From assembly GCA_963766505.1 (NCBI GenBank), contig CAVYAL010000010.1, positions 62,001 to 126,000 on the forward strand: a DNA stretch of 64,000 nt, given 5' to 3'. Made by a program: the position numbers and the translations under genes. Below, in pieces: positions 46,844-55,118 of this stretch. The notes under the pieces are model-generated. The model searched no databases. It was not told the origin of the DNA and saw only the letters and a list, made by a program, of their open reading frames with translations. The stretch comes from DATIRA01 sp963766505 (lineage in GTDB: Bacteria > Pseudomonadota > Gammaproteobacteria > Steroidobacterales > Steroidobacteraceae). Position 1 is the first letter of the stretch; every line of letters begins with the position of its first letter.

Positions 46844-48667
46844 GTGAGCAGCGTGAGCAGGCACGACCAGGAGTTCGATTTCAGCACGCCGCCCTTCAAC
46901 CTGCTGACGGCCGAGCAGGCGAGGCAGCTCGGCTCGAGCATGGACATCGAGTTCATATCGAAGGGCACCACGGTGCTGGAGGCGGGCGGGCCTTCGCGCG
47001 CCGTGTACGTGATCATGAAGGGCGCAGTGACCGCCTTCGTGGCGGGCGAGGACAGCGACCGCGTGTTCGCCGAGTTCGGGCCCCACGACGTGTTCGGCAC
47101 GACCGCGTCGCTGACCGGCCGGGCACGCTACACCTACGAGACGGACGAGGACACGCTCGCCTGGACCATCCCGGCCGAGGCCTTCCGCTCGGTGGTATCG
47201 GACAACGGCCGCTTCGCGGCCTATTTCCTCGAGTCCTTCGCCAAGCGCAGCATGGAGGCGGACGAATCAGCGGGCGCCTCGGACCTCGCCGAGATGATGC
47301 TGACCAGGGTCGGTGACGCGCTGCTGGGCGAGGCGGTCCAGGTGCCTGAGGACTGCCGGCTGGACGAGGCGACGCGGCGCATGCGCGAGCAGAAGGTGGA
47401 CTGCGTGTTCGTCGAGGGGCCCGCCGGACGCGGGATCGTGACGCGCACGGACCTGCTCGAGGCCATCGCGCTCGGACAGCGCGGCCTCGAGCAGCCGGTG
47501 GGCAGCATTGCAAGCCGACCCGTCGTCGGCTGCGACGTCAGCGAACCGCTGTTCCAGGCGCTGGTCGTGATGACACGCCGCGGGATCGAGCGGATCGCGG
47601 TGCTGGACGAGGAAGAGCTCAAGGGCACGCTGGGCCTTGCCGAGCTGCTCAGCCACTACTCCAGCCATTCGCACGTCATCGGGCTGCAGGTCTCGCGCGC
47701 CTCCAGCCGCGAGGAGCTCGCGAACGCGGCCCGGCAGGTGAACCGGCTGGTCGGCACGCTGCACGCGACCGGCGCGAAGATGGAGTACCTGGCCGACCTG
47801 GTGAGCGCACTGAATCAGCGCCTGCTGAAGCGGCTGTTCGAATTTTCGTTCGAGGACCCGCTCCGCAACTCGATCTGCCTGCTGGTGCTGGGCAGCGAGG
47901 GCCGGGGCGAGCAGCTGCTGAAGACCGACCAGGACAACGCGCTGGTGCTCGGCCAGGGCATTACGGACGAGGCCGTGGCCGACGGGGCGCAGAGGTTCAG
48001 CGAGGGTCTCGCCGGGATGGGCTATCCGCCCTGCCCGGGCGGCGTGATGGTCTCCAACCCCAAGTGGCGCGGCGACGTCGAGCGGTGGCTGAAGAGCGTG
48101 CGGCGAATCTCCGGCGACAACTCTCCCGAGGCGCAGATGCGTGCCGCGATAATGTTCGACGCGCGCGTGGTGGGGGGCGACGCCCGCCTGTTCGAGCCCG
48201 TGCGGGAGGCCTTGTTCGCGCTGGCCCGCAACGAGCTGTGGCTGCATCATTTCATCACTCCGGCGCTCGAGTTCCAGACGCCGCTACGCTTCCTCGGCGG
48301 ACTGATCGGACGTGAAGCGCCGGTGGACCTGAAGAAGGGCGGCATTTTCCCGGTCGTGCACGGCGTACGCACGCTCGCCGCCGAGCAGGGCCTGCGAGTC
48401 ACTTCCACCTTCGAGCGCATCGATGCGCTGATCGAGCGCGGCGTCCTGAGCAGGTCGCTCGGGACCAACCTGCGGCAGTCCTACGGGATCATGCTGCGGC
48501 TGCGGCTGGGCCAGCAGCTGCAGGAACTGCGCGAGGGCGAAGTGCCGACGAACCGCGTCCGATTCGCGCAGCTGCGGCGCCTCGATCGCGACCTGCTGCG
48601 GGATGCGCTGGGGGTGGTCCGTGAGTTCCAGTCCTTCCTGTCGGCGCGTTATCACCGCGGCATGTAG
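46844..48667 (+). CDS. cNMP-binding / CBS / DUF294 nucleotidyltransferase-like protein
   Basis: A 607-residue regulatory protein. Order: a cyclic-nucleotide-binding-like beta-roll (~20-130), two CBS motifs (~165-275), a GlnD-like nucleotidyltransferase domain with GSEGRGEQLLKTDQDNAL (~345-365) and the DUF294 C-terminal helical domain. This architecture is the usual companion of DUF4212 symporters and probably senses nucleotide or energy state, perhaps controlling the transporter. Start GTG 46844 or GTG 46853; neither has a good ribosome site, and the terminator overlaps the leader. Confidence 0.9.
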   Translation: MSSVSRHDQEFDFSTPPFNLLTAEQARQLGSSMDIEFISKGTTVLEAGGPSRAVYVIMKGAVTAFVAGEDSDRVFAEFGPHDVFGTTASLTGRARYTYETDEDTLAWTIPAEAFRSVVSDNGRFAAYFLESFAKRSMEADESAGASDLAEMMLTRVGDALLGEAVQVPEDCRLDEATRRMREQKVDCVFVEGPAGRGIVTRTDLLEAIALGQRGLEQPVGSIASRPVVGCDVSEPLFQALVVMTRRGIERIAVLDEEELKGTLGLAELLSHYSSHSHVIGLQVSRASSREELANAARQVNRLVGTLHATGAKMEYLADLVSALNQRLLKRLFEFSFEDPLRNSICLLVLGSEGRGEQLLKTDQDNALVLGQGITDEAVADGAQRFSEGLAGMGYPPCPGGVMVSNPKWRGDVERWLKSVRRISGDNSPEAQMRAAIMFDARVVGGDARLFEPVREALFALARNELWLHHFITPALEFQTPLRFLGGLIGREAPVDLKKGGIFPVVHGVRTLAAEQGLRVTSTFERIDALIERGVLSRSLGTNLRQSYGIMLRLRLGQQLQELREGEVPTNRVRFAQLRRLDRDLLRDALGVVREFQSFLSARYHRGM

Positions 48668-48681
48668 GCGACAGCAAGATC

Positions 48682-49275
48682 ATGCCCGCTCTCGCCCGAC
48701 GCCTGAAGGGGATCCTGCGCACACTGCGGACGCCGTCCTCCCCCGGCGACCGGGAGATCGTGGCTTTCGACCTCGAGACCAGCAGCCTGGACGTCAAGAG
48801 CGCCGAAATTCTCTCGATCGGCGCGGTCCCGATCCGCGAGCGACGCATCCTCGCCAGCGAGAGCTTCAGCTGCACTGTCCGCAGCGACGCGCCGGTCGAT
48901 CACGAGGCAGTCAAGTACCATCGCCTGCGTCCGTCCGACGTCGCCGGCGGGATGACTGCCGGGCGTGCGGCGTCGGAGTTCGTCGACTGGCTCGGCGACC
49001 GCCCGGTGATCGGCTACTGCGTCAATTTCGACTGCGCCATGCTGGACCGCGCGCTGCGCGAGAGCGGCCAGGAGGGATTCGACGCGGTTCGTTTCGACCT
49101 GCGCGACATCTACCGTCGCCGGGCCATGCGGCGAAATCCCGACCATGCGCCGGCGAAGGCGCTCGACGAGATACTCGCCGATCTCGGCGTTCCGGTGACG
49201 GGCCGGCACACTGCGCTCGGCGATGCGATGTCGGTCGCGATGGCCTATATGGCGCTCAGCTACGGCGGAAGCTGA
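48682..49275 (+). CDS. 3'-5' exonuclease (DnaQ-like DEDDh)
   Basis: A 197-residue exonuclease-fold protein. ExoI motif VAFDLETSSL gives the first Asp-Glu pair, ExoII is in GYCVNFDCAML and ExoIII in RHTALGDAMSVA, so the DEDDh catalytic set is complete. It lies 14 bases after the DUF294 gene, the recurrent arrangement in symporter/DUF294/exonuclease clusters. Whether it acts on DNA, RNA or small oligonucleotides is not known. Confidence 0.9.
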   Translation: MPALARRLKGILRTLRTPSSPGDREIVAFDLETSSLDVKSAEILSIGAVPIRERRILASESFSCTVRSDAPVDHEAVKYHRLRPSDVAGGMTAGRAASEFVDWLGDRPVIGYCVNFDCAMLDRALRESGQEGFDAVRFDLRDIYRRRAMRRNPDHAPAKALDEILADLGVPVTGRHTALGDAMSVAMAYMALSYGGS

Positions 49276-49287
49276 GCGGGCCGACCC

Positions 49288-49785
49288 CTACGGCAGGAAC
49301 CGGCCGGCACCGGCATAGCTGCGCCGGAAGTAGTCCTCGTCGAGCCTTGCGACGCGAACGTGGCCGCCGCTTTGCGGCGCGTGCACGAAGCGGTCGCCAC
49401 CGGCGTAGATTCCCACGTGGCTCACCTTGCGTCCCTGCAGGCGGAAGAACACCAGGTCCCCCGGGCGCAGCTCCCGCGTCCGCACGGGCGTGGCGGCGGC
49501 GTACTGCTGGGCCGCCGTGCGCGGCACATCGATGCCGTGGCGCCGGTGGACGAAATACACGAGGCCACTGCAATCGAACGCCTCCGGTCCGGAGCCGCCA
49601 TAGCGGTAGGGTGCGCCGACGAAGGACTCGGCGGTGCGCGCGATCTCGGCGCCCGGATCCGAGACGCCGCGCGGAGCGTCCGCGCTCCTGAACGGCGCGC
49701 AGGCGGTGACCAGCATCAGCAGCGCGAGCCAGGCGCCCGCGAGGCGCAAGCGACTGCCGCTGGCTGTGCGTAACTCGACGCCCAT
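49288..49785 (-). CDS. NlpC/P60 cysteine peptidase lipoprotein
   Basis: A 165-residue cell-wall endopeptidase. The signal ends in a lipobox (LMLVTAC, Cys about 29). The catalytic Cys is in FDCSGLVYFVH, the His in SHVGIYAGGDRFVHAP. PYRYGGSGPEAFDCSG is the hallmark of Spr/NlpC-type murein endopeptidases, which open meso-DAP cross-links to allow wall growth. Convergent with the exonuclease gene, 12 bases apart. Confidence 0.93.
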   Translation of the reverse strand: MGVELRTASGSRLRLAGAWLALLMLVTACAPFRSADAPRGVSDPGAEIARTAESFVGAPYRYGGSGPEAFDCSGLVYFVHRRHGIDVPRTAAQQYAAATPVRTRELRPGDLVFFRLQGRKVSHVGIYAGGDRFVHAPQSGGHVRVARLDEDYFRRSYAGAGRFLP

Positions 49786-49847
49786 GCGTTGAGTCTAGGA
49801 CATCTCGATGCGCATCGTGAACGGTCGGCAGGCCGCAAACCGCCGCG

Positions 49848-52331
49848 CTAGTGGTCCGCGGGTCGGACGCGGCGCGTCGGCGTCGCGGTGAAGGGGTCGT
49901 CGGGCCAGTAGTGCTTCGGGTACCGTCCCTTCAGTTCCTTCCTGACCTCGGCATAGCCCTGCGACCAGAAGCTCGCAAGGTCGCGGGTCAGCTGCACCGG
50001 TCGCCTGGCCGGGGAGAGCAGCTGCAGCGTCACTGCGACCCGGCCGTCCCCGATACGCGGCGATTCGTTCATGCCGAACACCTCCTGCAGCCGTACCGAG
50101 AGGATCGGCGCGTCGCCCGAGTAGTCCAGCGAAATCCGCGAACCGCTCGGTACCGTCAGCGAGGCCGGAGCAAATTCATCGAGTCGTTTCGAACACTTCC
50201 AGTCGAGCAGCGACGCGAGCGCACGGCTGAGATCGAGCTTCGCGAGCTGCTCGCGGCGCGAGATCCCGGTGAGCCACGGACCGAGCCAGTCCTCCAGCGC
50301 GTCGAGCAGTCCGGCGTCCGAGACATCCGGCCAGCACTCAGGGTTTTTCCGGTCGTGCTGTCGTGCGAAGTCGAGCCGCGCGCGGAGCTGCAGCGCGGCC
50401 GCAGTCCAGCGCAGGCAGCCCGGACCCATTGCGCGTATGCCTTCGAGCAGCGCCGAGAGCATTTCCGTCTCGCCTGCATCCTGCAGCGGTTCGTCAGTCA
50501 GCATCAGCTGCCCGAGTCTGCGTTGGCGCCTGGCCACCACCGCCTCGGTCCGCGGATCCCAGGCCACCCGGCGATCCTCGACGATCGATGTCGCGAAATG
50601 CCGCTCCAGGTCGTCGCGGGCGATTGGCGCCGCGAGCCGGATCCTTGCTTCGCCGTCTCCGGCATCGAGCTCGGCCGCGACGATGAACTCGTGACGTGCC
50701 AGCGCCGTCGGTTGCGGAAAGAAAGCGCCCCGTCCGCCACTCAGCAGGTATCGGCCGCTGCCAGGAGCCCTTGCCCGCCCGATGCGATCCGGATAGGCGT
50801 ACGCGAGCAGCAGGCCGGCGGCATCGTCGTCCGCGGCGCTCGAGACTGACTGGCGGGTGCGCGCTGCGCTGCGCGCGATTTTCCTCGCCGACTGATGGAC
50901 CCGCCGCAGCACCGCGCGGTCGTCGCGCTGGCCCGGTGGCGGGGCTTCACCTTGCAGCAGCTGCAGGCGCACCCGCAGGTCCGGGTTTGCTTCACTGCCC
51001 GTCGGTCGCAGGATGTCCCGTTCGCCGAGCAGCGCGGCCAGCAGGCTCGCGACCTCGACGGAACCGTGTTCGCCCGCCCGCAGCATCATGTGTGCGAGGC
51101 GCGGATGCAGGCCGAACCCGGCCATCCGTCGGCCGAGCGCCGTGATCCGGCCCCGGCCATCGATGGCCTCGAGGCGCTCGAGCAGGTCGCGGGCCTGGGC
51201 CAGATGCGCCGATGGCGGCGGGTCGGGCCAGGTGAGCTGCGCCGGATCGGTGCAGCCCCAGCATGCCAGGTCCAGCGCCAGCGGGGCGAGGTCCGCCTCG
51301 GCGATCTCGGGTGCCGCGTGGGCCGGCAGCGACGCCTCAGTCGATTCGCTCCAGAGACGATAGCAACTGCCCTGCGCCGTGCGCCCGGCGCGTCCGCGAC
51401 GCTGGTCCGCGGATGCCCTGGAGATACGCCGGGTCTCGAGGCGGCTCATGCCGCTCGCCGGATCGAACCGCGAGCGCCGCTCGAGACCGCTGTCCACGAC
51501 GATGCGCACGCCCTCGATCGTGAGGCTCGTCTCGGCGATGTTGGTGGCGATGACGATCTTGCGCCGGCCTTCGGGATCGGGACGCAGCGCGGCGTCCTGC
51601 TCCTCGGCCGTGAGGTCGCCGTACAGCGGCCGCAGAGTGCATGGCGAGTCCGGTAGAGACTCCTCCAGCAAGCGCTGGCAGCGGCGGATCTCGGCGGCTC
51701 CGGGCATGAACACCAGTACATCCCCGGGCGATTCCGTCACGGCGCGCCGGGTCACCGTCGCGGCCCAGCGCTCCAGCGCGCCCGGGCGGGAGTCCTGATC
51801 GGGCGGTGGTGCATGGCGGGTCTCGACCTCGAACATCCGCCCGGCGGAGCGCAGCACCGGGGCCCCGCCGAGCAGTTGTGCGAGCGCCCCGCTGTCGAGC
51901 GTCGCCGACATCAGCAGCAGGCGCAGCGAATCGCGCAGGTGCCGCTGCACGTCCAGGCAGAGCGCGAGCCCGAGGTCGGCCTGCAGGCTGCGCTCGTGGA
52001 ATTCGTCGAAGACCACGCAGGCCACGCCCTCCAGGGCCGGATCGTGCTGCAGCATCCGCGTGAGCACACCTTCGGTGACGACCTCGATCACCGTGTCCGG
52101 GCCCGTCCGGGTATCGAGTCGCGTGCGGTACCCGACCCGGCCGCCGACGTCCTCGGACAGCAGCCAGGCCATGCGCCGGGCCACGGCGCGCGCCGCGACG
52201 CGGCGCGGCTCGAGTACGACGATGCGGCGCCGCTCACGCCATTCGCAGTCGAGCAGGGCCAGCGGGACGATCGTGCTCTTGCCCGCGCCGGGCGGCGCTT
52301 CGAGGATCACACGATTGTGGGCCGCGAGCAC
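49848..52331 (-). CDS. hrpB: ATP-dependent helicase HrpB
   Basis: An 827-residue DEAH-type helicase from GTG 52331. Walker A is in EAPPGAGKST, Walker B in VVFDEFHERS, motif III in LLMSATLD, motif VI in QRRGRAGRTAQG, followed by the HA2-type and HrpB C-terminal domains (PSGSRISLDY, PVQLTRDLASFWSQGY). The HrpB family normally starts about 17 residues earlier with a segment like KFPPLPIVEALPEL, which is indeed encoded upstream to 52382 behind a GAGGA site, but only CTG or ATC codons are available there. A rare start or a sequence error is possible. Confidence 0.94.
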   Translation of the reverse strand: MLAAHNRVILEAPPGAGKSTIVPLALLDCEWRERRRIVVLEPRRVAARAVARRMAWLLSEDVGGRVGYRTRLDTRTGPDTVIEVVTEGVLTRMLQHDPALEGVACVVFDEFHERSLQADLGLALCLDVQRHLRDSLRLLLMSATLDSGALAQLLGGAPVLRSAGRMFEVETRHAPPPDQDSRPGALERWAATVTRRAVTESPGDVLVFMPGAAEIRRCQRLLEESLPDSPCTLRPLYGDLTAEEQDAALRPDPEGRRKIVIATNIAETSLTIEGVRIVVDSGLERRSRFDPASGMSRLETRRISRASADQRRGRAGRTAQGSCYRLWSESTEASLPAHAAPEIAEADLAPLALDLACWGCTDPAQLTWPDPPPSAHLAQARDLLERLEAIDGRGRITALGRRMAGFGLHPRLAHMMLRAGEHGSVEVASLLAALLGERDILRPTGSEANPDLRVRLQLLQGEAPPPGQRDDRAVLRRVHQSARKIARSAARTRQSVSSAADDDAAGLLLAYAYPDRIGRARAPGSGRYLLSGGRGAFFPQPTALARHEFIVAAELDAGDGEARIRLAAPIARDDLERHFATSIVEDRRVAWDPRTEAVVARRQRRLGQLMLTDEPLQDAGETEMLSALLEGIRAMGPGCLRWTAAALQLRARLDFARQHDRKNPECWPDVSDAGLLDALEDWLGPWLTGISRREQLAKLDLSRALASLLDWKCSKRLDEFAPASLTVPSGSRISLDYSGDAPILSVRLQEVFGMNESPRIGDGRVAVTLQLLSPARRPVQLTRDLASFWSQGYAEVRKELKGRYPKHYWPDDPFTATPTRRVRPADH

Positions 52332-52415
52332 CCTGCCCAGCTCGGGCAGGGCCTCGACGATCGGAAGCGGCGGGAATTTCAGCTTGCGGATTCCTCGAAT
52401 CCCGCCGTGCAGTGG

Positions 52416-53024
52416 CTACTTGACGGCGACGATGATCCCGCAGGCGTCGCGGGCACCGCCCGCGCAGCCCTTCTTCAGGTCGGATTCCGCATCGCAATAC
52501 GTGTCCATCTTCGAGTGCACGATGAACGAGCTGCCGTCCTCGTCGAGGATGCCGAGCCGCCCGGGCGAGAGCGTCACGCGGTTGGTCGTGTGCTTCATGT
52601 AACCGACGCCGTTCTTGACCTCGATGTTGATCAGGTCGCCCATGTGGAAGGGGTGGTTGATGTCCTTCGCCGGCGACTCGTCACCGGCCGAGTCGGGTCG
52701 CGACTGACCGAAAGGACCCGGATCGTGGTGACCCCCTGCCGCCGCGCAAGGCTCGCACTTGCCGAACTCGTGGATGTGGACCGCGTGCTTGCCGTCGGCC
52801 AGTCCGGACATCTTCAGCTCGACGGTCACTTCCTTGATGCCCTCGGCCGTCGTCTGCTCGACCAGCGTAGCAGTGCCGGTGATCTTCGGGTCCTCGCAGC
52901 CCTTCATCTCCGCGGTCGCCTTCATTCCGTCCGCGCCTGCGATGCAGGGAAGCAGCAAGGCCGCCGCGGCGGCACCCATCCTGAACCTGCGTGCGCGGTT
53001 CGACTCTCTGCCGAAGCTGTTCAT
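52416..53024 (-). CDS. sodC: periplasmic Cu/Zn superoxide dismutase
   Basis: A 202-residue exported SOD. Signal peptide through LLLPCIAGADG; copper ligands in HAVHIHEFGKC; zinc-loop histidines in GGHHDPG and NHPFHMGD; the later copper His in SSFIVHSKMDTY; and the disulfide Cys in GARDACGII. A short Cys-rich insert before HHDP is typical of bacterial forms. It detoxifies superoxide outside the cytoplasm. Its start is divergent from DUF456 by 124 bases. Confidence 0.93.
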   Translation of the reverse strand: MNSFGRESNRARRFRMGAAAAALLLPCIAGADGMKATAEMKGCEDPKITGTATLVEQTTAEGIKEVTVELKMSGLADGKHAVHIHEFGKCEPCAAAGGHHDPGPFGQSRPDSAGDESPAKDINHPFHMGDLINIEVKNGVGYMKHTTNRVTLSPGRLGILDEDGSSFIVHSKMDTYCDAESDLKKGCAGGARDACGIIVAVK

Positions 53025-53148
53025 GTCCTTGACCCTCCCGGAGGATTTGCTTGTACCCCTGCGTGCAGACTACTTCCGCGACCGGCATCGCTCAAGCTGG
53101 CTTTGACCGGACAGGCTATGCTCCCGCCCGGACCCAGGAGGCAAGGTC

Positions 53149-53634
53149 ATGACGGTGGATACCTGGTGGTGGTTGCTCGCGATGCTGCTGGTGCTGGTCG
53201 GCGTGGCCGGGTCCGTCCTGCCGGCGTTGCCCGGCGTGCCGCTCGTGTTCGCCGGCCTGCTGCTCGCGGCCTGGGTCGACGGCTTCGAGAAAGTCGGCTG
53301 GCTGCCGCTCGTGCTGCTGGGGCTGATGACCTTGTTGTCGTTCGTGATCGACTTTGCCGCAAGCGTGCTTGGAGCGAAGCGCGTCGGAGCGACGCCGCTC
53401 GCGATCGCCGGCGCGGCGATCGGCGCCGTGGCCGGCATCTTTCTCGGCCTGCCCGGCCTCGTGATCGGGCCTTTCGCGGGTGCCGTGATCGGGGAACTCG
53501 TTTCTCACGGCAAGATCGAGCAGGCGACCCGTGCCGGCCTCGCCACGTGGATGGGGCTGCTGTTCGGCACGCTCGCGAAGCTCGCGCTGGTGTTCAGCAT
53601 GCTCGGGCTGTTTGCCGCGGCCTACCTGATCTGA
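53149..53634 (+). CDS. DUF456 membrane protein
   Basis: A 161-residue protein with four to five membrane helices and the DUF456 pattern VGVAGSVLPALPGVPLVFAG near the start and PGLVIGPFAGAVIGEL in the middle. Two glycine-zipper-like stretches suggest tight helix packing. Start ATG 53149 with AGGAGG ahead of it. Function is unknown; the gene ends four bases before the convergent PolX-like gene. Confidence 0.92.
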   Translation: MTVDTWWWLLAMLLVLVGVAGSVLPALPGVPLVFAGLLLAAWVDGFEKVGWLPLVLLGLMTLLSFVIDFAASVLGAKRVGATPLAIAGAAIGAVAGIFLGLPGLVIGPFAGAVIGELVSHGKIEQATRAGLATWMGLLFGTLAKLALVFSMLGLFAAAYLI

Positions 53635-53638
53635 GAAC

Positions 53639-54544
53639 TCAGCCGTAGTATTCGAGGCACTCGCGCTCGCGGCCGCGCACCACGCGGCGGCCCGCCAGCG
53701 GTCCGTGGGTCTCCGTGACGACGGTGTGCTGGCCTTCCGCGTGCTCGTCGTCGTAGAAGTACAGGACCACCCAGTCGCGGGTCCGGTCGAGCTGGTGCGC
53801 CTGCGCCGTGTTCGAGTACAGGGCCGTGAAGCGCCAGCCGTCGCGGTCCGCGTGCAGCACCGGCAGCCAGGCCTCTCCTGTCGGATTGAAGCGCTTCGGG
53901 GCGATGGTCGGGAGCTTGCCGGCCGCCGCCTTCTCGCGATACGCACGATCGACGGCGAGCAGCGTCTCGACCGAAGGGCCGGCCTGCTGGCCGCTACGGC
54001 CTGCCAGGGCTTCGCGCCTCGGTCGCCCCCTGGACAGCATGCTCTGCAGGCTGGCGCGTATCGCCGCCGCGCGGCGCGGCCCGACGCCGGGCACGCTTTC
54101 GAGGCGTCCATCGTGGGCCGCGATCTCCAGCGCCTCGAGCGTGTCTATCTGCAGCTCCTCGTGGATGCGTTCGGCGAGCCGATGCCCCAGCCCGGGAACG
54201 ACCGTGAACAGCTGCGCCGGGTCGGAGCTGCCGCGCAGGCGCTCGAGCTGCATCCAGCGGCCGGTCTGCACCATCTCCGCGAGCGCTGCGGCGATGCCGC
54301 GGCCGATTCCAGGCAGCTGCTCGAGCCCTGTCCGTCCGTCCCTCGCGAGGATCTCGCCCACCTCCTCGCCCAGCCCGACGAGGGTATCCGCCGCTTTCCT
54401 GTAGGCCGCGACGCGGAAAACGTTGGCGCCCTGCGCCTCGAGCAGGTCGGCGGCCTCGCGGAGCCGGTCGGCGCAAAGCTGGTTGTCGGCGGCGGTCGGA
54501 CCACGAGTGACAGGGGCCGGCGCGGCTTCTGGACGGTGTTGCAT
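53639..54544 (-). CDS. helix-hairpin-helix protein related to the DNA-binding part of family X polymerases
   Basis: A 301-residue protein. Residues ~20-185 match the 8-kDa and fingers domains of DNA polymerase beta/PolX: LREAADLLEAQGANVFRVAAYRKAADTL, LEQLPGIGRGIAAALAEM and LESVPGVGPRRAAAIRA, three helix-hairpin-helix units. The palm with its catalytic Asp residues is missing; instead there is a ~115-residue C-terminal domain (KRFNPTGEAWLPVLHADRDGW ... WVVLYFYDDEHAEGQHTVVTETHGPLAGRRVVRGRE). It should bind DNA but not polymerise. A DNA-repair or recombination role is inference. Confidence 0.85.
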   Translation of the reverse strand: MQHRPEAAPAPVTRGPTAADNQLCADRLREAADLLEAQGANVFRVAAYRKAADTLVGLGEEVGEILARDGRTGLEQLPGIGRGIAAALAEMVQTGRWMQLERLRGSSDPAQLFTVVPGLGHRLAERIHEELQIDTLEALEIAAHDGRLESVPGVGPRRAAAIRASLQSMLSRGRPRREALAGRSGQQAGPSVETLLAVDRAYREKAAAGKLPTIAPKRFNPTGEAWLPVLHADRDGWRFTALYSNTAQAHQLDRTRDWVVLYFYDDEHAEGQHTVVTETHGPLAGRRVVRGRERECLEYYG

Positions 54545-54551
54545 GTGCGTG

Positions 54552-54989
54552 TCAGGCCACGAGGTCAGGTCCGGTGGAGCCCCGCCCGCCTAGCACGCGG
54601 GCGAGGGCGCGGCAGGCGTCGGTGGACGTGAAGATCCCGACCAGCTTTCCGCCCCGGGTCACCAGCGCCGATCCAACGTGCCGTTCGGCCATGGTCCTCG
54701 CGACGTCCTCGAGGTCGGCGTCCGCATCCACGACGAAGCTGTCCGGCTGGTAGACGTCGCGGACCTTGAGCTCGCGCTCAGGCGGGCAGCCGATGTCCGG
54801 GCCCAGTGCCAGCTTGATGTCGCGGTCCGTCAGCACGCCTGCGAGCGCGCCGCGCTCGGTGACCGGAAGATGACGGATGCCGCGCTCGCGCAGGAAGCTG
54901 CGCGCTTCCGACAGCGGCGCCTCGATGTCAATCGAGTACGGGAATGGCGTCATGAACGCCAGGATCTGAGCTGTCCTTGGCCGCGACAT
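54552..54989 (-). CDS. CBS-domain pair protein
   Basis: A 145-residue protein made of two CBS motifs (FMTPFPYSIDIEAPLSEARSFL... LAGVLTDRDI, and VYQPDSFVVDADADLEDVARTM ... LVGIFTSTDACRAL). Such stand-alone pairs bind adenine nucleotides or SAM and regulate partners. I used ATG 54989 (MSRPRTAQIL); the frame extends to 55052. It lies seven bases before the PolX-like gene's start on the same strand, so the two are probably cotranscribed. Confidence 0.88.
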   Translation of the reverse strand: MSRPRTAQILAFMTPFPYSIDIEAPLSEARSFLRERGIRHLPVTERGALAGVLTDRDIKLALGPDIGCPPERELKVRDVYQPDSFVVDADADLEDVARTMAERHVGSALVTRGGKLVGIFTSTDACRALARVLGGRGSTGPDLVA

Positions 54990-55083
54990 CCGGGGTCGGC
55001 TCTGCACGAGTGTCGGCGTCCAATCCTGACCGGGATCGCATCGCTCGGCCATTCGGGATTTACGAGAGGGCGCAGGATGCGCC

Positions 55084-55089
55084 TATGAT
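55084..55089 (+). promoter_or_regulatory. candidate -10 element of the hydrolase gene
   Basis: TATGAT 29 bases before the GTG start at 55119, in the 129-base gap to the divergent CBS gene. No clear -35 partner. Confidence 0.3.
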
Positions 55090-55118
55090 CCCCGCAGCGC
55101 GGCCGGGAGCATGCTCGA

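Noticed and set aside
51813..53648. 611-codon + strand frame across hrpB/sodC
   Set aside because: Antisense shadow; it runs through the divergent promoter region and overlaps DUF456 out of frame.
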